Assembly (NCBI GenBank): GCA_947568835.1
Contig: OX387604.1
Location: 11,995,076-12,059,075 of the forward strand
Direction: 5' to 3'
Source of the DNA: Protonemura montana
Taxonomy: Eukaryota; Arthropoda; Insecta; Plecoptera; Nemouridae
Length of the DNA stretch: 64,000 nucleotides
In this document: positions 41,001 to 51,972 of the stretch, in pieces
Position numbering within the stretch: the first letter of the stretch is position 1
Layout: each line of letters begins with the position of its first letter
Notes under the pieces: generated by a model
What the model was told of the DNA's origin: nothing
Seen by the model: the letters and a program-made list of their open reading frames with translations, nothing else
Database searches by the model: none
Position numbers and translations under genes: made by a program

Positions 41001-44000
41001 GAAAGGGGAAGACAGAGGTGCACCAAGAATCAGGGGCAACGGCGCTTTTCATTGGCTGAGGAACATCTGGATACTCGATCTTAAACCAATAAGAATGGAG
41101 GAATGAAACCAATTTCATACTTGGTGATGTGCCTACTTGAGAAGTTGAACTCGATATATTCGAAAATTCCTAGCCGATTAAAATTGGATGGACTTGACAC
41201 TCCATGCGCAAGGATAAATTGCAGGGTAAATTAAACACTAACTCTGAAAGTTGTAGAAATAATCAGCACCTTCTAATGAATTAAAAACTGTTTTTTCCAG
41301 AACATAAGAGCGAATATACTCATCTAAAGAGCACATTTAAATATATGACAACAATAACAACCAAAACAATTAAAAGACACAATTTCTTTAAATAAATAAT
41401 AAATAAACTACGCTAGTCATTATCATAAAAGGTAGGTTTTAGTTTGATAGGGCATTATATTACTGGACATTGTGTGCATATGGACTAAATGAAGATGGCA
41501 TGACTTAACATAACTGAAACACAAACGCACAAGCATATTACGCATTTAATGAAAACCAAAAAAATAAAAATCCACTTATACAACTTCGTGCAAAATACAT
41601 TTTGCAAAGTAAAAATTATTTCAATGAGCTAGCTACAAGTTGGTAAAGCAAATCATATCTCGTGCATCTCATGGCAACATAATCACAGTGTAAAAATTTG
41701 CTGTTAACGAAAATAAACATGAGCTAGTGCTTGTACGTTGTAAAAATCTGACCTTGTATCCCCCCGAAATGGGAGCAGCTGGATTGACGGATGTGACGAC
41801 TGAAGTGGGCATGGTAGTTAGAGCTGGCATTGTAATCAAAGGTGCTGGAATGGACGCCGTCGAGACAACAACTAGCGGGGACACTGCAATCGGCATGGCG
41901 CACGACTGAGTTACCGAGCAAGTTCGTGGTCTGGCCACGGGCTTCGCAGAGCCTGTATCATCACTCTCAGAAATTGAATTTGCCCGCCTTGGCATCGGTT
42001 TCGGTGCGATCACGCTACCACTGCCGTTCTCGCCTAATGGTCTGTTATTAAGGCCATTCAAGATGTTATGGTGGTTCCCATTTTCATTGTTCTTCTCCTT
42101 CACTTGTTTGTTATCTTCAAATGATGGCTTTATCATTGGTTGGTAAAGTTTGTTTTTGTTCAGGAAACCTTTTTGTGGAATCTTGTGTGGATTTTCTTCG
42201 AGCTGTTTTCGAATTGCTGAGAGAGGTCCTCTATGCACCTATGTGATTAACATATTTTACGCAATTGTCAGTCACCACTCAAGCAGTGCATGCTACACAT
42301 GACCATTTCCTGATGTGGTGCTAAGTCATGCACACCCTTTGTTAGAAGTACTAAAACCCTCTCAGGTCCTTCGTGAGGTGTACTCATTTTATTCAGGGAA
42401 ATCTTAGTTAAATTCCTAGCCTGCCCTTAGGATATTGGCACTGCAGCCAGACCAACATGGCTCAATGATAACCAAAGTCAATGTACCACAGGATACACAA
42501 ACAAAAAAAATTCTCAAGGCACTTAAAGAGTTCAAATAATCTTATCGAAGTGGAGAGTAGACCAATCATAGAAGCATAGGTCACAATATTGGCAAGTTCT
42601 GCAAGAAATAATAACCTAACCATAATATCTTCGAGATAAAAAAAAAAACGGTTTTCTAGAACTCTCAGAATGATTTATCACTCTACCAATTACTCATGGC
42701 ACATGTGGCACTGTGCAAAAACATCTCAGGTACCCAATTTAAACTTTTAATACAGATTTTTACTGTCTTTGTAATGTGAAATAAAAGGTACACATGCATG
42801 ACCCATGACACAGTACAAAGTTGCTATGACTAGTTCTGTTTAGTCAAAACAGCAAACCGAGTTCCCAGCATATAAGGATCCAGTGGTGCACCGAGCTTTA
42901 CATTGAAGTGGAGCAACAACATATTTAGACAACCCTCTCCCTCCCTCCCCCCCCCCCCCCAATTTTCCAATACTAATTTTCGAGAAGAATAAAGGATGCC
43001 AAATAAGTTTTCAAATAGTGTGTCGGCTACTCAGTTTTGCTGCTGAATGCCCTCCTAAATAAAAAGCAAAGGCAGACAGAAGGGACAGGATAGGGGTTCA
43101 GTAAGAACCCTTTGTTAGGGGCCAATAAGGAAAAAAATTAAAGGAAATATAAAGTAAAAAATTAAGGAAAAATTAAATTCCAACCACTTATAAAGACGGC
43201 CAATACCTACTAAAATAAGTTCCACGAGATTTTTTTCATTCTTTAGAACAGTGAATTCTAGTTGTGCATTACCAGAATGTTTCATGTGTGAGAGAAGTTG
43301 GAACTCCACTATAAAAAAAAATGGGGGGTTTGTAGGTACATCTCCTCGAAAACTTTGGATCAAGGTCATGATTTTGGAGCCAATCAAACATTTTACGCTG
43401 TGCGGAACTATACCCGGTCCCTCAGGCCCATAAATTCAAGAATCTGCTAAGATTGTTTGCTTCAACCATTGCGCAGGTTTTTGAGATCCTTGCGAGAAAA
43501 AGCTAGCAGCACTTCCCAGGTTATGTAATCTGCAGAATCACATTCTTTTCCCTGTTTGTCAATAGCTCTGGTGCAATCTGTCAGTTTGCCTCATGTTACT
43601 AAAAAGCTTGTCGGTTAAAATTTCGATCTTAATTTTCTTACACCACTGGGATACATATTTAGCTGGTGTCCTGGTAAAGACCAGTAAGCCTCTGACAAAA
43701 GATTAAAAAAAAAAAATTAAAATTCCAAAAATCGTATCAGAGACATGTCCGCAAAAATATGAAATAATTAGTATCTAAGTAACTAAGTAATAACCTAATT
43801 TATTTCAAGCTTTTCTTAGTTCTTAAATATTTTTTGGGGGGCTGGATTAGCAAAGGCAGGGATCCCCACAGACTTGTTAGTCCGCCCCTGGCAACCGTTG
43901 TCTGTGACCTGATCTTGATCAACTTCAGCTTCAAAATGCTTATTCTGTGGTATAATAGCAATCAGATGGGGTTGGAGCTCTTACCTTAGGGCATATGCAT

Positions 44001-47000
44001 GTAGTTATGATGCTTTAGTCACTTTCAGATGTATGAAACCCGGCCAAAACATTTCTCCGTACAATGACCTTGACCATCACTCGCAACCACCACCACATGC
44101 CACAGACACCCACCCACCAAATAAAATGCAGCGGCTGCTACTTTGCTCAAATGTCGCAACACTGTAGGGATCTTTCACGCGATGGATTTGAAATAAGACA
44201 GTTTTGGCATGGTTCTATCCAAGTATATGTGTGTCTACCAAAATACACATATGTTGAACAAGTGATAATTTTGGTTACCCAACTTGCACTATGGCAAGTG
44301 ACAGAAAGCGGCTCTTGCATGGTGTTGCGCTTGGCATTTGAGTATCAGTCAGGTTGTTCAGATCGAAGGGCTTTGGGCGCGGGCGTTCATTCACAATAAG
44401 CTTGTATTAGGTTTGTCTCGAAACCACCTTTTCGAAGCCAAAAAGTCAAGAAACATGTATTGCTTGGAGTTTGAAAAGGTAACCAGCACTTTCCAAATTC
44501 ATGAATGTCTATTACTGACATATCACATTAAAAATCACACCAGAAAACAAACATGTGGTAAATTTTGTTTCACTGGAAAGCATAACCCAGCAATCAAAAT
44601 ATGGTAAGGAAGTTCAGTGGAACACATGGACAGAAGGTTGTGATAAAGTGGCACCTGTTACTCACCTGGCTATGCTTTAGCCCGGCCTCCTGTTTGGCTG
44701 GGTCAAGGCTGATTCGTTTCACTGGCACGTTGCTCCCTTCCATCCACTGAGTGGCTGCCAACTGTGCATCACAGCCATTTGTATCCGGGAATAAGTCGGC
44801 ATGGAACTCCCTGTACGACTGAAAAGAAAGCACACATATTTTTTCTATCAATTGTTCAAATCCAGTGTAAGGAAAGTTTATGCATATTTTTTACAAAAAC
44901 TATTTTAACTGGGTTTTCCATACACATAATTTGTTACTTAGTAAAAAATGCCAATTTGTTCGGGATTTTATTTCTGAAAAAAGAAAATGCGTTCGTTTTT
45001 GCATTATTACTGGGCAATAATTATGAACTAGGTAATTGTTATAATTTTGTGTGGTTCTTTTGTTATCGGAAAATTGTCAGGACTGCTCTTACCCTTGAAA
45101 AAGTAACAGGTACAAGTTGCAAAACGTTGGGAACTTTAGTTCTTAACTTAGCATTCAAAACCCAGTTAAAATAGTTTTTGTAAAAACGATTGCTAAGGTT
45201 GCATCAAGTAGACATGTGTCTAAAAACAATCATTTGTGTATGTTGTTTTATGCATGCAAAATAACATTTTTTACACAAGTCATGTGCAAATTTCATTGCA
45301 ACACAGTTTTTTGAGAAAAATGAAAACAATTTTATAATAAATATTGATTACATAATTGTAATTCAATGGTCTTGAAAGAGGCCAATAACGATTTCCACCT
45401 TTGTGTTTAAGTTGGGCTTAAGCGTAGAATTATGATTTTCGTAACTCCTAGACAAAGTGGGAGTTAAATCAATTGCCAAGGCAACAGCCAATCACAGGCA
45501 TTGAAAGTCAGTTGTTTCTGAGTTAAAATTATTGCAATACCGGGTCTAATAACATCAAAACAAAATCAGTCAGGTAGACATTGTAACCAAATAATATAAA
45601 CGAATTTAACACTTATTTGTTATTTAAGACCTCTGTAATTTTGTCAGTGAGCGTACCTTTCGTGGAACCTGGTACATGATTGGAATGACAGACGTTGATG
45701 TGAGTTGCAGAACTCTGTTCACTTCTCCTTGCATGACGTTTAGCGCCCTCTTTGGCACCAAACACGCGCCTTTCGTCTGCTCTCCGTTGTGACGAATTCC
45801 TTCGATCAGGAATGGCTCTCGATCCATGACCTCCATGTATGCAATTGTAGTGTCGCCTTTGCCAGCCAGGAATAACATTCCGGTGTCAGCATCATAAAGA
45901 GGTATGAGAATCCTGGAAGAAAATCATACCATTAGGTACTTCCTGTAACAAAACTATGTTCACATTATGCAGTGGAAACTGGAGAAATTTACGTAAGATA
46001 TTCATTTTTTAATTTTCTATGAATTTTCTGACGTAGCAAGTCAAACATACGTCTCAACTTAAAAGCAAAAAAGAACGAAAAAAGTGGAGTAGTTATACGC
46101 AATCATTTTGAAGCATATTATTATTTTGCCTGTTGCTTTTACCACTTAGACAACAGCAGAAATGTTGACTTCACATCAAAGCTATCGCAAATTACCACTA
46201 TTGCTTCGCTTCTCTCGATAAGTTCTGTAACTACTCAATTTTTCTCATTCCCTCACACATTTCCTGTCTTTTAGCACACTACACATGCCACAGACAGGCA
46301 AAATAGGATAAAAAATCTTAGTTCCCTTGGATTTGTCTGAAATATTAAAAAATATGGCTTACCCAGTTGAGCTGTCCAGAGTCAATACTTTCTCGGGTTC
46401 TTCGAAGTTTCGTAAATCACGAATAAATACTTCTCGCTGCCGACCCTAGTAAATTTAAAAGAGCATAAGAAGAAATCCTTGAAATCAAATGATTAACTTA
46501 CATCGACACAGATGCATTGAAATATCTCTCTGGGGGTAGTCCTTTACATATGTGCTTGAGGAATCAGAAATTGGTTGTTGGGAGGGTGATAAGATGGAAG
46601 ACTTGCAAGTTTGCCTGGCTAGAGTATGATTGAAATTAGTTTCTCCCCATCCCATGTCAGATCACAGCGAACTTAAGTGTACATAATGGTACATCACGGT
46701 TACTAGTTTGGTAGATGCCGATTGCATGTTTACAAAGGTACTGACAAGATAAAAACAAAGACATCTAATGTAATAGTTTGTCTAGTTTGGTAGAATAAGA
46801 CATCTAACTACACAAATATTGCCAAAAAATATTTATAAATGCATAAAGGCTATAAAAGAAGGTAATTTCTAAAACTTACCGAGTCAAATCCGGTTGTGAT
46901 AACTTTATTTTGGTCACCGACCCAAATGACTCGTGAGTCTTTAATACTCTGATGACTGTTTGCACTGTGAGAGAAAACACTAGAGGCTGGGTTGGATCTT

Positions 47001-48886
47001 GGGTCCATTATTCGAACTTGCTTATCTTTGCAGGTGGTAGCAAGAAGACTCCCATCCTTTCTCCAGCTAACACACTGGATGCATTCTGGATGGTCTTGGT
47101 TACCTGTAAACAAGAGAAATATAATGGTAATTGATGGTTTTTAGACTCATGTCTACTTGATTTATCCTTAGCACTAGTTTTAAGAAAATCTATTTGAAAT
47201 GTGTTTTGAATGCTAAGTAAAGGACAACTAAAATTTCCCGACGTTTCGTAACATGTGCTAGCTACTTCTTGAAGGGTTAGAATTTTCCAATATCAAAAGA
47301 ACCACATAAAATTATAACAATTTCCTAGTTCAAGCATCCTAAATGCATCTAGATGCGTCCTAGTTGCATTTAAGATGCTTGAACTAGGTAATTGTTATAA
47401 TTTTATGTGGTTCTTTTGTTATTGGAAAATTGTCAGGACTGCTCTAACCCTTCAAGAAGTAGCTAGTATATGTTACGAAACGTCGGGAAATTTTAGTTGT
47501 CCTTTACTTAGCATTCAAAACACATTTCAAATAGTTTTTCTTATAATGGTAATTATTTTCTATTTCTTTTTGTCAGGGTGCTAATACACCAGCTTTAAGA
47601 TATATTTTCATTAAGTCATTTAACAGCTTGTATAGTCCCTGACAAACTTTTATGTGTCTAGCTCAAGCCAAAGAAAATATTTAACTGCAGGAATAAGTCA
47701 TCAGTCAATTAATAATTGAATCATGCCAGTTTCTAGCTTACAGAATAACTCTTTCTCTGAGTTTATGTCCCACAGAGAAAGTGTTGTGAAAGATGTGGAT
47801 GCTAGCAAAAAATCTGCAGTAGGGTGAAAACTGACAGTTTCCACTCTACGTTGCTTGTGATAAAAGGTGCACTCTGGAGAAGTGATGCTCTCTTCGACTC
47901 CAGCCTCCGGAATATGCCACAACTTCACCTAAAACATAGGTTAATTTTCAAACCTTAGCAGGTGGGGTAATGTTGTCTCTATAATTGGATTGACTTGTCA
48001 GATAGAATCATAATTACCAAACAGTCTTGGGATCCAGTAGCCAGGAGTCCATCGTGGAATGGGGAAAACTCCATGTCCGTCACTGTATCGCTGTGCCCAT
48101 GAAGGAGAGGCATGAGCTTACTTTTTCTGCCACAATCATCGATAGGTAGAACCGCAAGGCTGGATCCTAAATATAAAAGTAAGATTTCATCTAGATACCT
48201 ACATTCCTTTATAGCAGTAGCACAATGCTTTGCTAATTATAAGAATGGGGGTTATTGGAAATAAATGCGTTGAGAGTGACTAAAGATTACTTAATGAATA
48301 ATTTGGTCATCAAGTGATTTGCTTCATAGGACTGTACCACAAATTTTGAAATATTGGTTAGGTAGAAGACGATTGCTTGTTGGAGACTGCGCGCTTGCTG
48401 CTACTGAGTGAACAAGCAAAAAATCTGCAGTAGAGTGAAAACTGACAGTCTCCATTCTTCGCCAGTAGTTGCCACCTGCACCAGTAGTTGCCACCGGCAT
48501 AATCCTGACGTCGCATTTGAAGGCTTGAATTTTAATCCAGCAGGAGGCATGGAAATCACGGTCGGCCATCTAGTGGGCACTAGTGCTTCATGTTCACCTA
48601 GTGATTTTGTCTCAACTACGGGCGACAGCCAGCGCGCTCTCTTCCAAAAATGATCGGCTTCTACACGACCAATATTCAAAATTCTAGGCTTTATAGTGAA
48701 GGTGATAAAATATATTGGTTTCTTACCATTGTGGTCTACATTAAATGCCATGAATGCGGCAGAGGCTGTTATGTTATTTCCATAGGTCTGGTACGACCCC
48801 ACCGATATGTCCCGTATACATGCCTCTGGCTTTGGCACTATCGGGGTTGCGTTCTTGAACTTCGATGCTTTAAATCTCCAGGCCAT
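32050..48886 (-). CDS. pod1: Pod-1 / coronin-7 (type III coronin), complete, 19 coding exons
   Basis: Two-propeller coronin; fly Pod1 cross-links actin and microtubules, and mammalian coronin-7 acts at the Golgi. Exons: 48886-48727, 48166-48018, 47928-47742, 47103-46880, 46445-46363, 45912-45657, 44818-44666, 42238-41753, 39589-38984, 38882-38750, 38513-38229, 37937-37705, 37548-37358, 37277-37139, 36719-36513, 36224-36089, 35652-35513, 32889-32806 and 32058-32050. All phases join to about 1,286 residues. The start MAWRFKASKFKNATPIVPKP is the family N-terminus. Exons 1-7 form WD40 propeller one; exons 8-10 code a Ser/Pro-rich linker; exons 11-16 form propeller two, opening RVSKFRHLKGTP. The end EQDEMEGVDEKEWED is the acidic Trp-containing tail. 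The last exon codes only E, D and stop. Confidence 0.93.
33509..34021 (-). CDS. Unrecognised open frame inside a pod1 intron
   Basis: A 170-codon frame on the same strand as pod1. Its first part is low-complexity because it runs through the TTGGTAAA tandem. From residue about 66 it reads MAKTVTLVSRRQWRFAAIKH and continues without a stop for about 105 codons. I know no family like it. It may be chance, an old transposon remnant, or an unknown exon; no splice or promoter signal supports it. Confidence 0.15.
   Translation of the reverse strand: MVMLFPNQGSRSTKLPNFWLGYLSRQVTNYFILPIYQFTKLPTLFIFGNNKNGNVDYFGTAGKISMAKTVTLVSRRQWRFAAIKHKMTCLQTLIDFLSICDETRRIRQLACYLGKHMAFARYQSLFPTLFYMIPTWDCNFFSGPFSESCMDYTTLIQHDLGFLSFHSISS
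33895..33926. repeat. Short tandem repeat, TTGGTAAA-type unit
   Basis: About four imperfect units of TTGGTAAA/TTGGTAAC in a row, with two more degenerate units downstream to about 33953. Confidence 0.8.
34200..34379 (+). promoter_or_regulatory. Promoter-like segment with CRE and two CCAAT-type boxes
   Basis: Contains a perfect cyclic-AMP response element TGACGTCA at 34216-34223, followed by ATTGG at 34223 and 34240, in a GC-richer patch inside the pod1 intron. A THAP-like reading frame starts just downstream at 34380. It may drive a transposon-derived or nested transcript, or be an intronic enhancer. Confidence 0.3.
34380..34442 (+). pseudogene. THAP-like zinc-finger start, broken after about 20 codons
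   Basis: The frame starts MPQCSYYGCYSTNKS, which fits the opening of THAP DNA-binding domains (Met-Pro, then Cys-x4-Cys), and stops at 34442. The expected later Cys-x2-His pair is not seen in frame. A shifted frame continues with ITWH, where THAP domains usually have ITFH or similar. This could be the worn remnant of a P-element-like transposase or a chance match. Confidence 0.25.
40126..40344 (+). CDS. Small secreted-protein-like frame, antisense in a pod1 intron
   Basis: Starts MYFFSLIFVVVVIAQAVNKK, which resembles a cleavable signal peptide, followed by a polar tail with three Cys near the end; 72 residues. The same DNA also looks like an internal exon: a T-rich tract plus CACAG at about 40170 and an ACAG followed by GTAAAC at about 40250. 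I know no family. It may be chance. Confidence 0.15.
   Translation: MYFFSLIFVVVVIAQAVNKKSGEGNKTSFEQSIEPSMHRQTGKPIPIKAPDRTEEKKQLCLSHSTCTCMMEL
40372..40931 (-). CDS. Candidate nested two-exon gene for a small membrane protein
   Basis: Exon 40931-40731 codes 67 residues starting MDPLESKVSSTILTVFITTA, with a hydrophobic segment at about residues 9-29. A GTAGGA donor and a tandem CAGCAG acceptor outline a 140-nt intron. Exon 40590-40372 continues in the same phase with IMFVPFYGQRPGQTSFDIN, a polar region, then a second hydrophobic segment at the C-terminus and stop. Total 138 or 139 residues. There is an in-frame stop just before the ATG. It lies wholly within a pod1 intron on the same strand and has its own promoter-like upstream segment. 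I do not recognise the family. Confidence 0.35.
40985..41098 (-). promoter_or_regulatory. Promoter-like segment upstream of the nested gene candidate
   Basis: A GC-richer patch just upstream of the nested ATG with CCAAT-type motifs in both orientations (CATTGGCT and CCAATAAG) and an ETS-like ACCGGAAA. No TATA box. The same patch holds a 39-codon plus frame starting MDDRYRKGEDRG, which I cannot assign. Confidence 0.3.
42239..44665 (-). other. pod1 intron 7
   Basis: A 2.4-kb intron between the last exon of the first propeller and the linker. It contains a 14-C run at 42947 preceded by CCCTCTCCCTCC. The plus frame at 44064-44399 (111 codons) has no recognised domain and is probably chance. Confidence 0.6.
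42947..42960. repeat. Homopolymer run of 14 C
   Basis: C run preceded by a CT-rich stretch, inside pod1 intron 7; on the pod1 coding strand it is a G run. Confidence 0.9.
44888..45186. mobile_element. Non-autonomous element with perfect 30-bp terminal inverted repeats
   Basis: Bounded by TTTTTACAAAAACTATTTTA at the left and its exact complement at the right; the perfect repeat is 30 bp per side. It lies in pod1 intron 6 and encodes nothing. Its right half shares a unit with the foldback element at 47181-47542, including AACTAGGTAATTGTTATAAT and TGGTTCTTTTGTTAT. It carries a hammerhead-like core at 45092-45131. No clear target duplication is visible. Confidence 0.8.
45092..45131 (+). ncRNA. 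Hammerhead-ribozyme-like core, degenerate (copy A)
   Basis: Order of parts fits a type I hammerhead: CCC of stem I, TTGAAAA as core, stem II GTAAC/GTTGC, then AAAACGTT and GGG closing stem I. Active hammerheads need CTGANGA and GAAA; here the core differs at several positions, so self-cleavage is doubtful. Confidence 0.3.
47181..47542. mobile_element. Foldback element, nearly perfect long hairpin
   Basis: Left arm 47181-47335 and right arm 47378-47542 are almost exact reverse complements; the right arm has 13 extra bases (TCAGGACTGCTC region). The loop is about 42 nt. It lies in pod1 intron 3. Each arm is one copy of the unit also found at 44888-45186, so this is a tail-joined inverted pair. 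Both arms contain the hammerhead-like core. Confidence 0.85.
47448..47487 (+). ncRNA. Hammerhead-ribozyme-like core, degenerate (copy B)
   Basis: CCC, then TTCAAGA, stem II GTAGC/GTTAC, GAAAC, GTC and GGG, in type I hammerhead order. GAAAC is intact. The core strand has C where G5 is expected and U where C3 is expected. The opposite arm carries the same core at about 47238-47275 in reverse. Stem II stays paired despite sequence change relative to copy A. Confidence 0.35.
48416..48461. pseudogene. Copied fragment of pod1 exon 3 inside pod1 intron 1
   Basis: 46 bases match 47805-47850 of exon 3 in the same orientation with four mismatches. On the minus strand it codes METVSFHSTADFLL where the exon has VETVSFHPTADFLL. 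Sequence on both sides is unrelated to exon 3. Its frame is open a little way outward but no splice signals frame it, so it is probably a dead partial duplication. Confidence 0.75.
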
Positions 48887-51800
48887 GATTCAGTCTTACA
48901 AACCGTTAGTTTTGCACTTTTTCATACAATGGGTCTGAAACAATTACAAAAAAGTAATCACCAACCTTTTTTCTCAATCCTCCCCCCCAACAGATTTTCT
49001 TTTAAAATTATTTTAGTGCAACCCATTTAAACAAAATGTATCTGAAACTATTAAAAACAACTGAACTAACTGGTTATAATATACAAATAATGTCATTGAT
49101 TTGGGTATGTCATGCACAGTCAATGGTAATACCACCCCACACATTGTGTCTAATGAACATTTTAGCTACGCTCACCTAACTTAAGACCTTAAGGTGCACA
49201 CATTAAGTTTTAAAAAATTAAGCCTTAGAAATAGTTAATATTATGACTTAGTTTTAGAAATTTACTTTGTACTTTGTACACTGTATGAATTGTCGAACTG
49301 AAATAATTGCATGATAGCAAGAGAAATAAAGAACGTTCCTAGCTCTTTAATAATTGCTTGATATAGCAAATAAACTGTGTGTAGATTCCTTACTATTTTC
49401 AATGGGATGACCAAACCATGTAGTTTATTATTACGGAATATGTGTGAATACTTGTGCTAAGAATTTAAAAAAGCGAATATCAAAAAATTCAATCATTTGA
49501 TAATATATTCAGTGAATTTTGTTTTTGTAGAACCATTTCAAAGCCCCTTGTATGAATTTGTTTCCACTAGCTCTTTTAGCAGAAATGGATCCAGACAGCT
49601 CTGAAAAGGTTATTTTCATAAAAAAAAATACAACTCAATATTTGATATGTCATTACATTTATGATAGGTTTTTTCCCGGTTTCAAGAATGAGACCAAGTG
49701 ACAGAACTACAGATAATATATCCTGCCAGACTGGCTAACACAAACATTCTGACTCAGAATAGGGTCCGGATTTCGTAGTCAGACTTCCGGCAAAGTTAAA
49801 AGAATCTTGTCATTCAGACCTCAACAGTCAAAGTCAACTGCAATTTTACGAATCTGGTACATTGCAAGCGAAACATAGTAATCTTACCCTCCGATAAACG
49901 TCGACAGGTTACTGGCACAACAATAATGAACAGAACTGACAAGCAAACAACGAGCCGACACCTCGCTCGACCTCCCCTCATAAACCTCAGCGTTGCCAAA
50001 CCGGTAGAAATAAAATATCGCCTTCTAAAAACTCCCACAGCGATTAAAATAATATAACGAAATAACAAAAAAAATATTTTATTCTCCGTATAGGTTATCT
50101 TACCGATTTAGAATTTAGAAAGATGTTCAAATGTCTTTTCAAGCGTCTAAAATCTTCGGTCAGGTTGTCAGATGTCACTTACTGTATTCAACAAGCAGCC
50201 ATCTTGCAGTGGTGCCACATACACGTTTGAGACATGGCCACTAGGGTGGTATTTAAATTTTAAATCACTGTTCCTAAGACTCATCTAATTTAAATTAAGT
50301 TAACACTTCACAGTAAATGGAAGGCACCATAAGAATTATTTAAATTATTAGAAACTACTATATTTTTGAACTAAATAAAACATTTAAGAGTTAGGGTAAA
50401 GTGGAAAGAATAACAATATATTTTGACTAAACATGTAGAATCTTTTCCTCTCAATTCTCAAGGATTACGCTCAGAGTTAGACTCAGTACTTGTAACAAAC
50501 TCATATGTACCTCGGGTTGTCACCTCTCGTAAATAAAAAATGTGACAAACCCTTCTCCGAGTATAAGCTCCGGCTCCCAAATGAAAATTATGGTGCCATT
50601 GTCAAGGGTTGTGATTTGAAACGGAAGGGTGAGATGGGAGGGGAGGCAATAGCAGAGATACGACAGTAGTAATATCTGTGCGTTTTGAGACATAATTTGA
50701 ACGAAGGCCTTGTTTCTTTTTTAATGCTAGTTTTCTCTGGTCAATGTATAGGTGATCACTACTTATAGGATTAGGGTAGTAAGGTCGAAGAGGATATTAG
50801 GGTCAGAGGGAACGGAAGCTTATGTCCTGATAAAATGATAAGCCTCAGCCATTCCAGGATAAAGTATATTCGTGTCAGGCAAATATAGGACTGGACGATG
50901 AAGATTCTCGAAATTCCGTGAATATGGTTTTGCAGGTAGCTCTGAGAAATTAATTTTTTATTTACAATTTGCAAAATATGGTAGAAATATTCTCTCTTTA
51001 AACCACCGTGAGGACGGGTGACGAACTCTCAGAAAGGACTGTCCTCTAGCATAGAAGCAGGACGCTAACCATCTGCTGTCTGCTCTCCAAGCTATCCATT
51101 GTTACCCATCCAGCCACAGATCCAGCTAATTTAACATTTCTGTGGATACCCCGATAGTGGATCCTTCCGTTTGGTTGGAACAAGTCTTCGTTGACGTTAA
51201 TATTTAAAAACTGAATGGCACATTTACGTTTGACATGCAACATTTTGAAGCAAAAATTTCCTTAAAATTATGATTTGAATGAAAAAATACTTGGGTGTGA
51301 AACACTAAAAAAGTGAAAACATCTAGATATTCTGTACATAGATCCCACATTAAAGATCTTTATATTGGTTATATCGTCTACTACTTTGGCCCGTGGATTT
51401 AGGTATATCATGTTGAGCAGGGAAGTATACCTAGACATCTGCAGGCGTTGGAATATGCTCAGAATTTGAAGCCGTGACGTGAAGACTTCACATTCAAACA
51501 ATTCAAAATAACTTACCTAGAAGAAAAGATTATTTAAGTCTAGGATGGTTCGATTTAATTATAGATACTAAATTGATAGAATTATATTCTACTAGATTAC
51601 GCATCCCAATCGCCTTTCACTACTTTTCATATATTTCGAAAGTAATTAAAATATCTCATAGATTGACGTGATTCAATTCTTATTCTAGTTTCCTTTAATT
51701 GAATGAATATCACTGGGCGCGTTCTGTCCAAGATTGATTCTAGGGGAAAGCTAAGCTCGAAAGGGCAGAGAACAAAATTGCATTACTGGGCCACTGCCAT

Positions 51801-51972
51801 GTGTGCACTAGTGCAGCCGAGAACAGAGACCGGAGACAGGATCAATAATACTGCTTTTACTTGGAACAGTAGCATTAAAGCATGACACCCGATCACAGGC
51901 ACTTCTTATCTGAAACCAAAAATCTATAGTTTGACTGTCGTTATTTTATAAAACAAATTTGTTTGCATTTAG
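48887..51972. other. Region upstream of pod1
   Basis: Should contain the pod1 promoter and 5' untranslated exons. On the minus strand a GAGG then GTAAGA donor at 49888 and an ATCG then GTAAGA donor near 50113 are candidate ends of non-coding first exons. Minus frames at 51046-51243 and 51268-51501 are open but I recognise nothing in them. No repeat or RNA gene is evident. Confidence 0.45.

Larger units (their letters stand above)
39590..41752 (-). other. pod1 intron holding a candidate nested gene
   Basis: Intron between the two linker exons. Besides the nested gene candidate on the same strand (40372-40931) and its promoter-like segment, it holds an opposite-strand frame with a signal-peptide-like start at 40126. 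The rest is plain AT-rich intron. Confidence 0.6.

Noticed and set aside
44064-44399. 111-codon plus frame in pod1 intron 7
   Set aside because: Opposite strand to the host, no domain, no promoter or splice support; likely chance.
48324-48886. Long minus frames extending pod1 exon 1 into the intron
   Set aside because: Exon 1 ends at a good donor (48727) in phase with exon 2; the open extension beyond it is not coronin and includes the copied exon fragment.
51046-51501. Two adjacent minus-strand frames as a gene
   Set aside because: Different frames, no recognised family, and no clear splice pair joining them.
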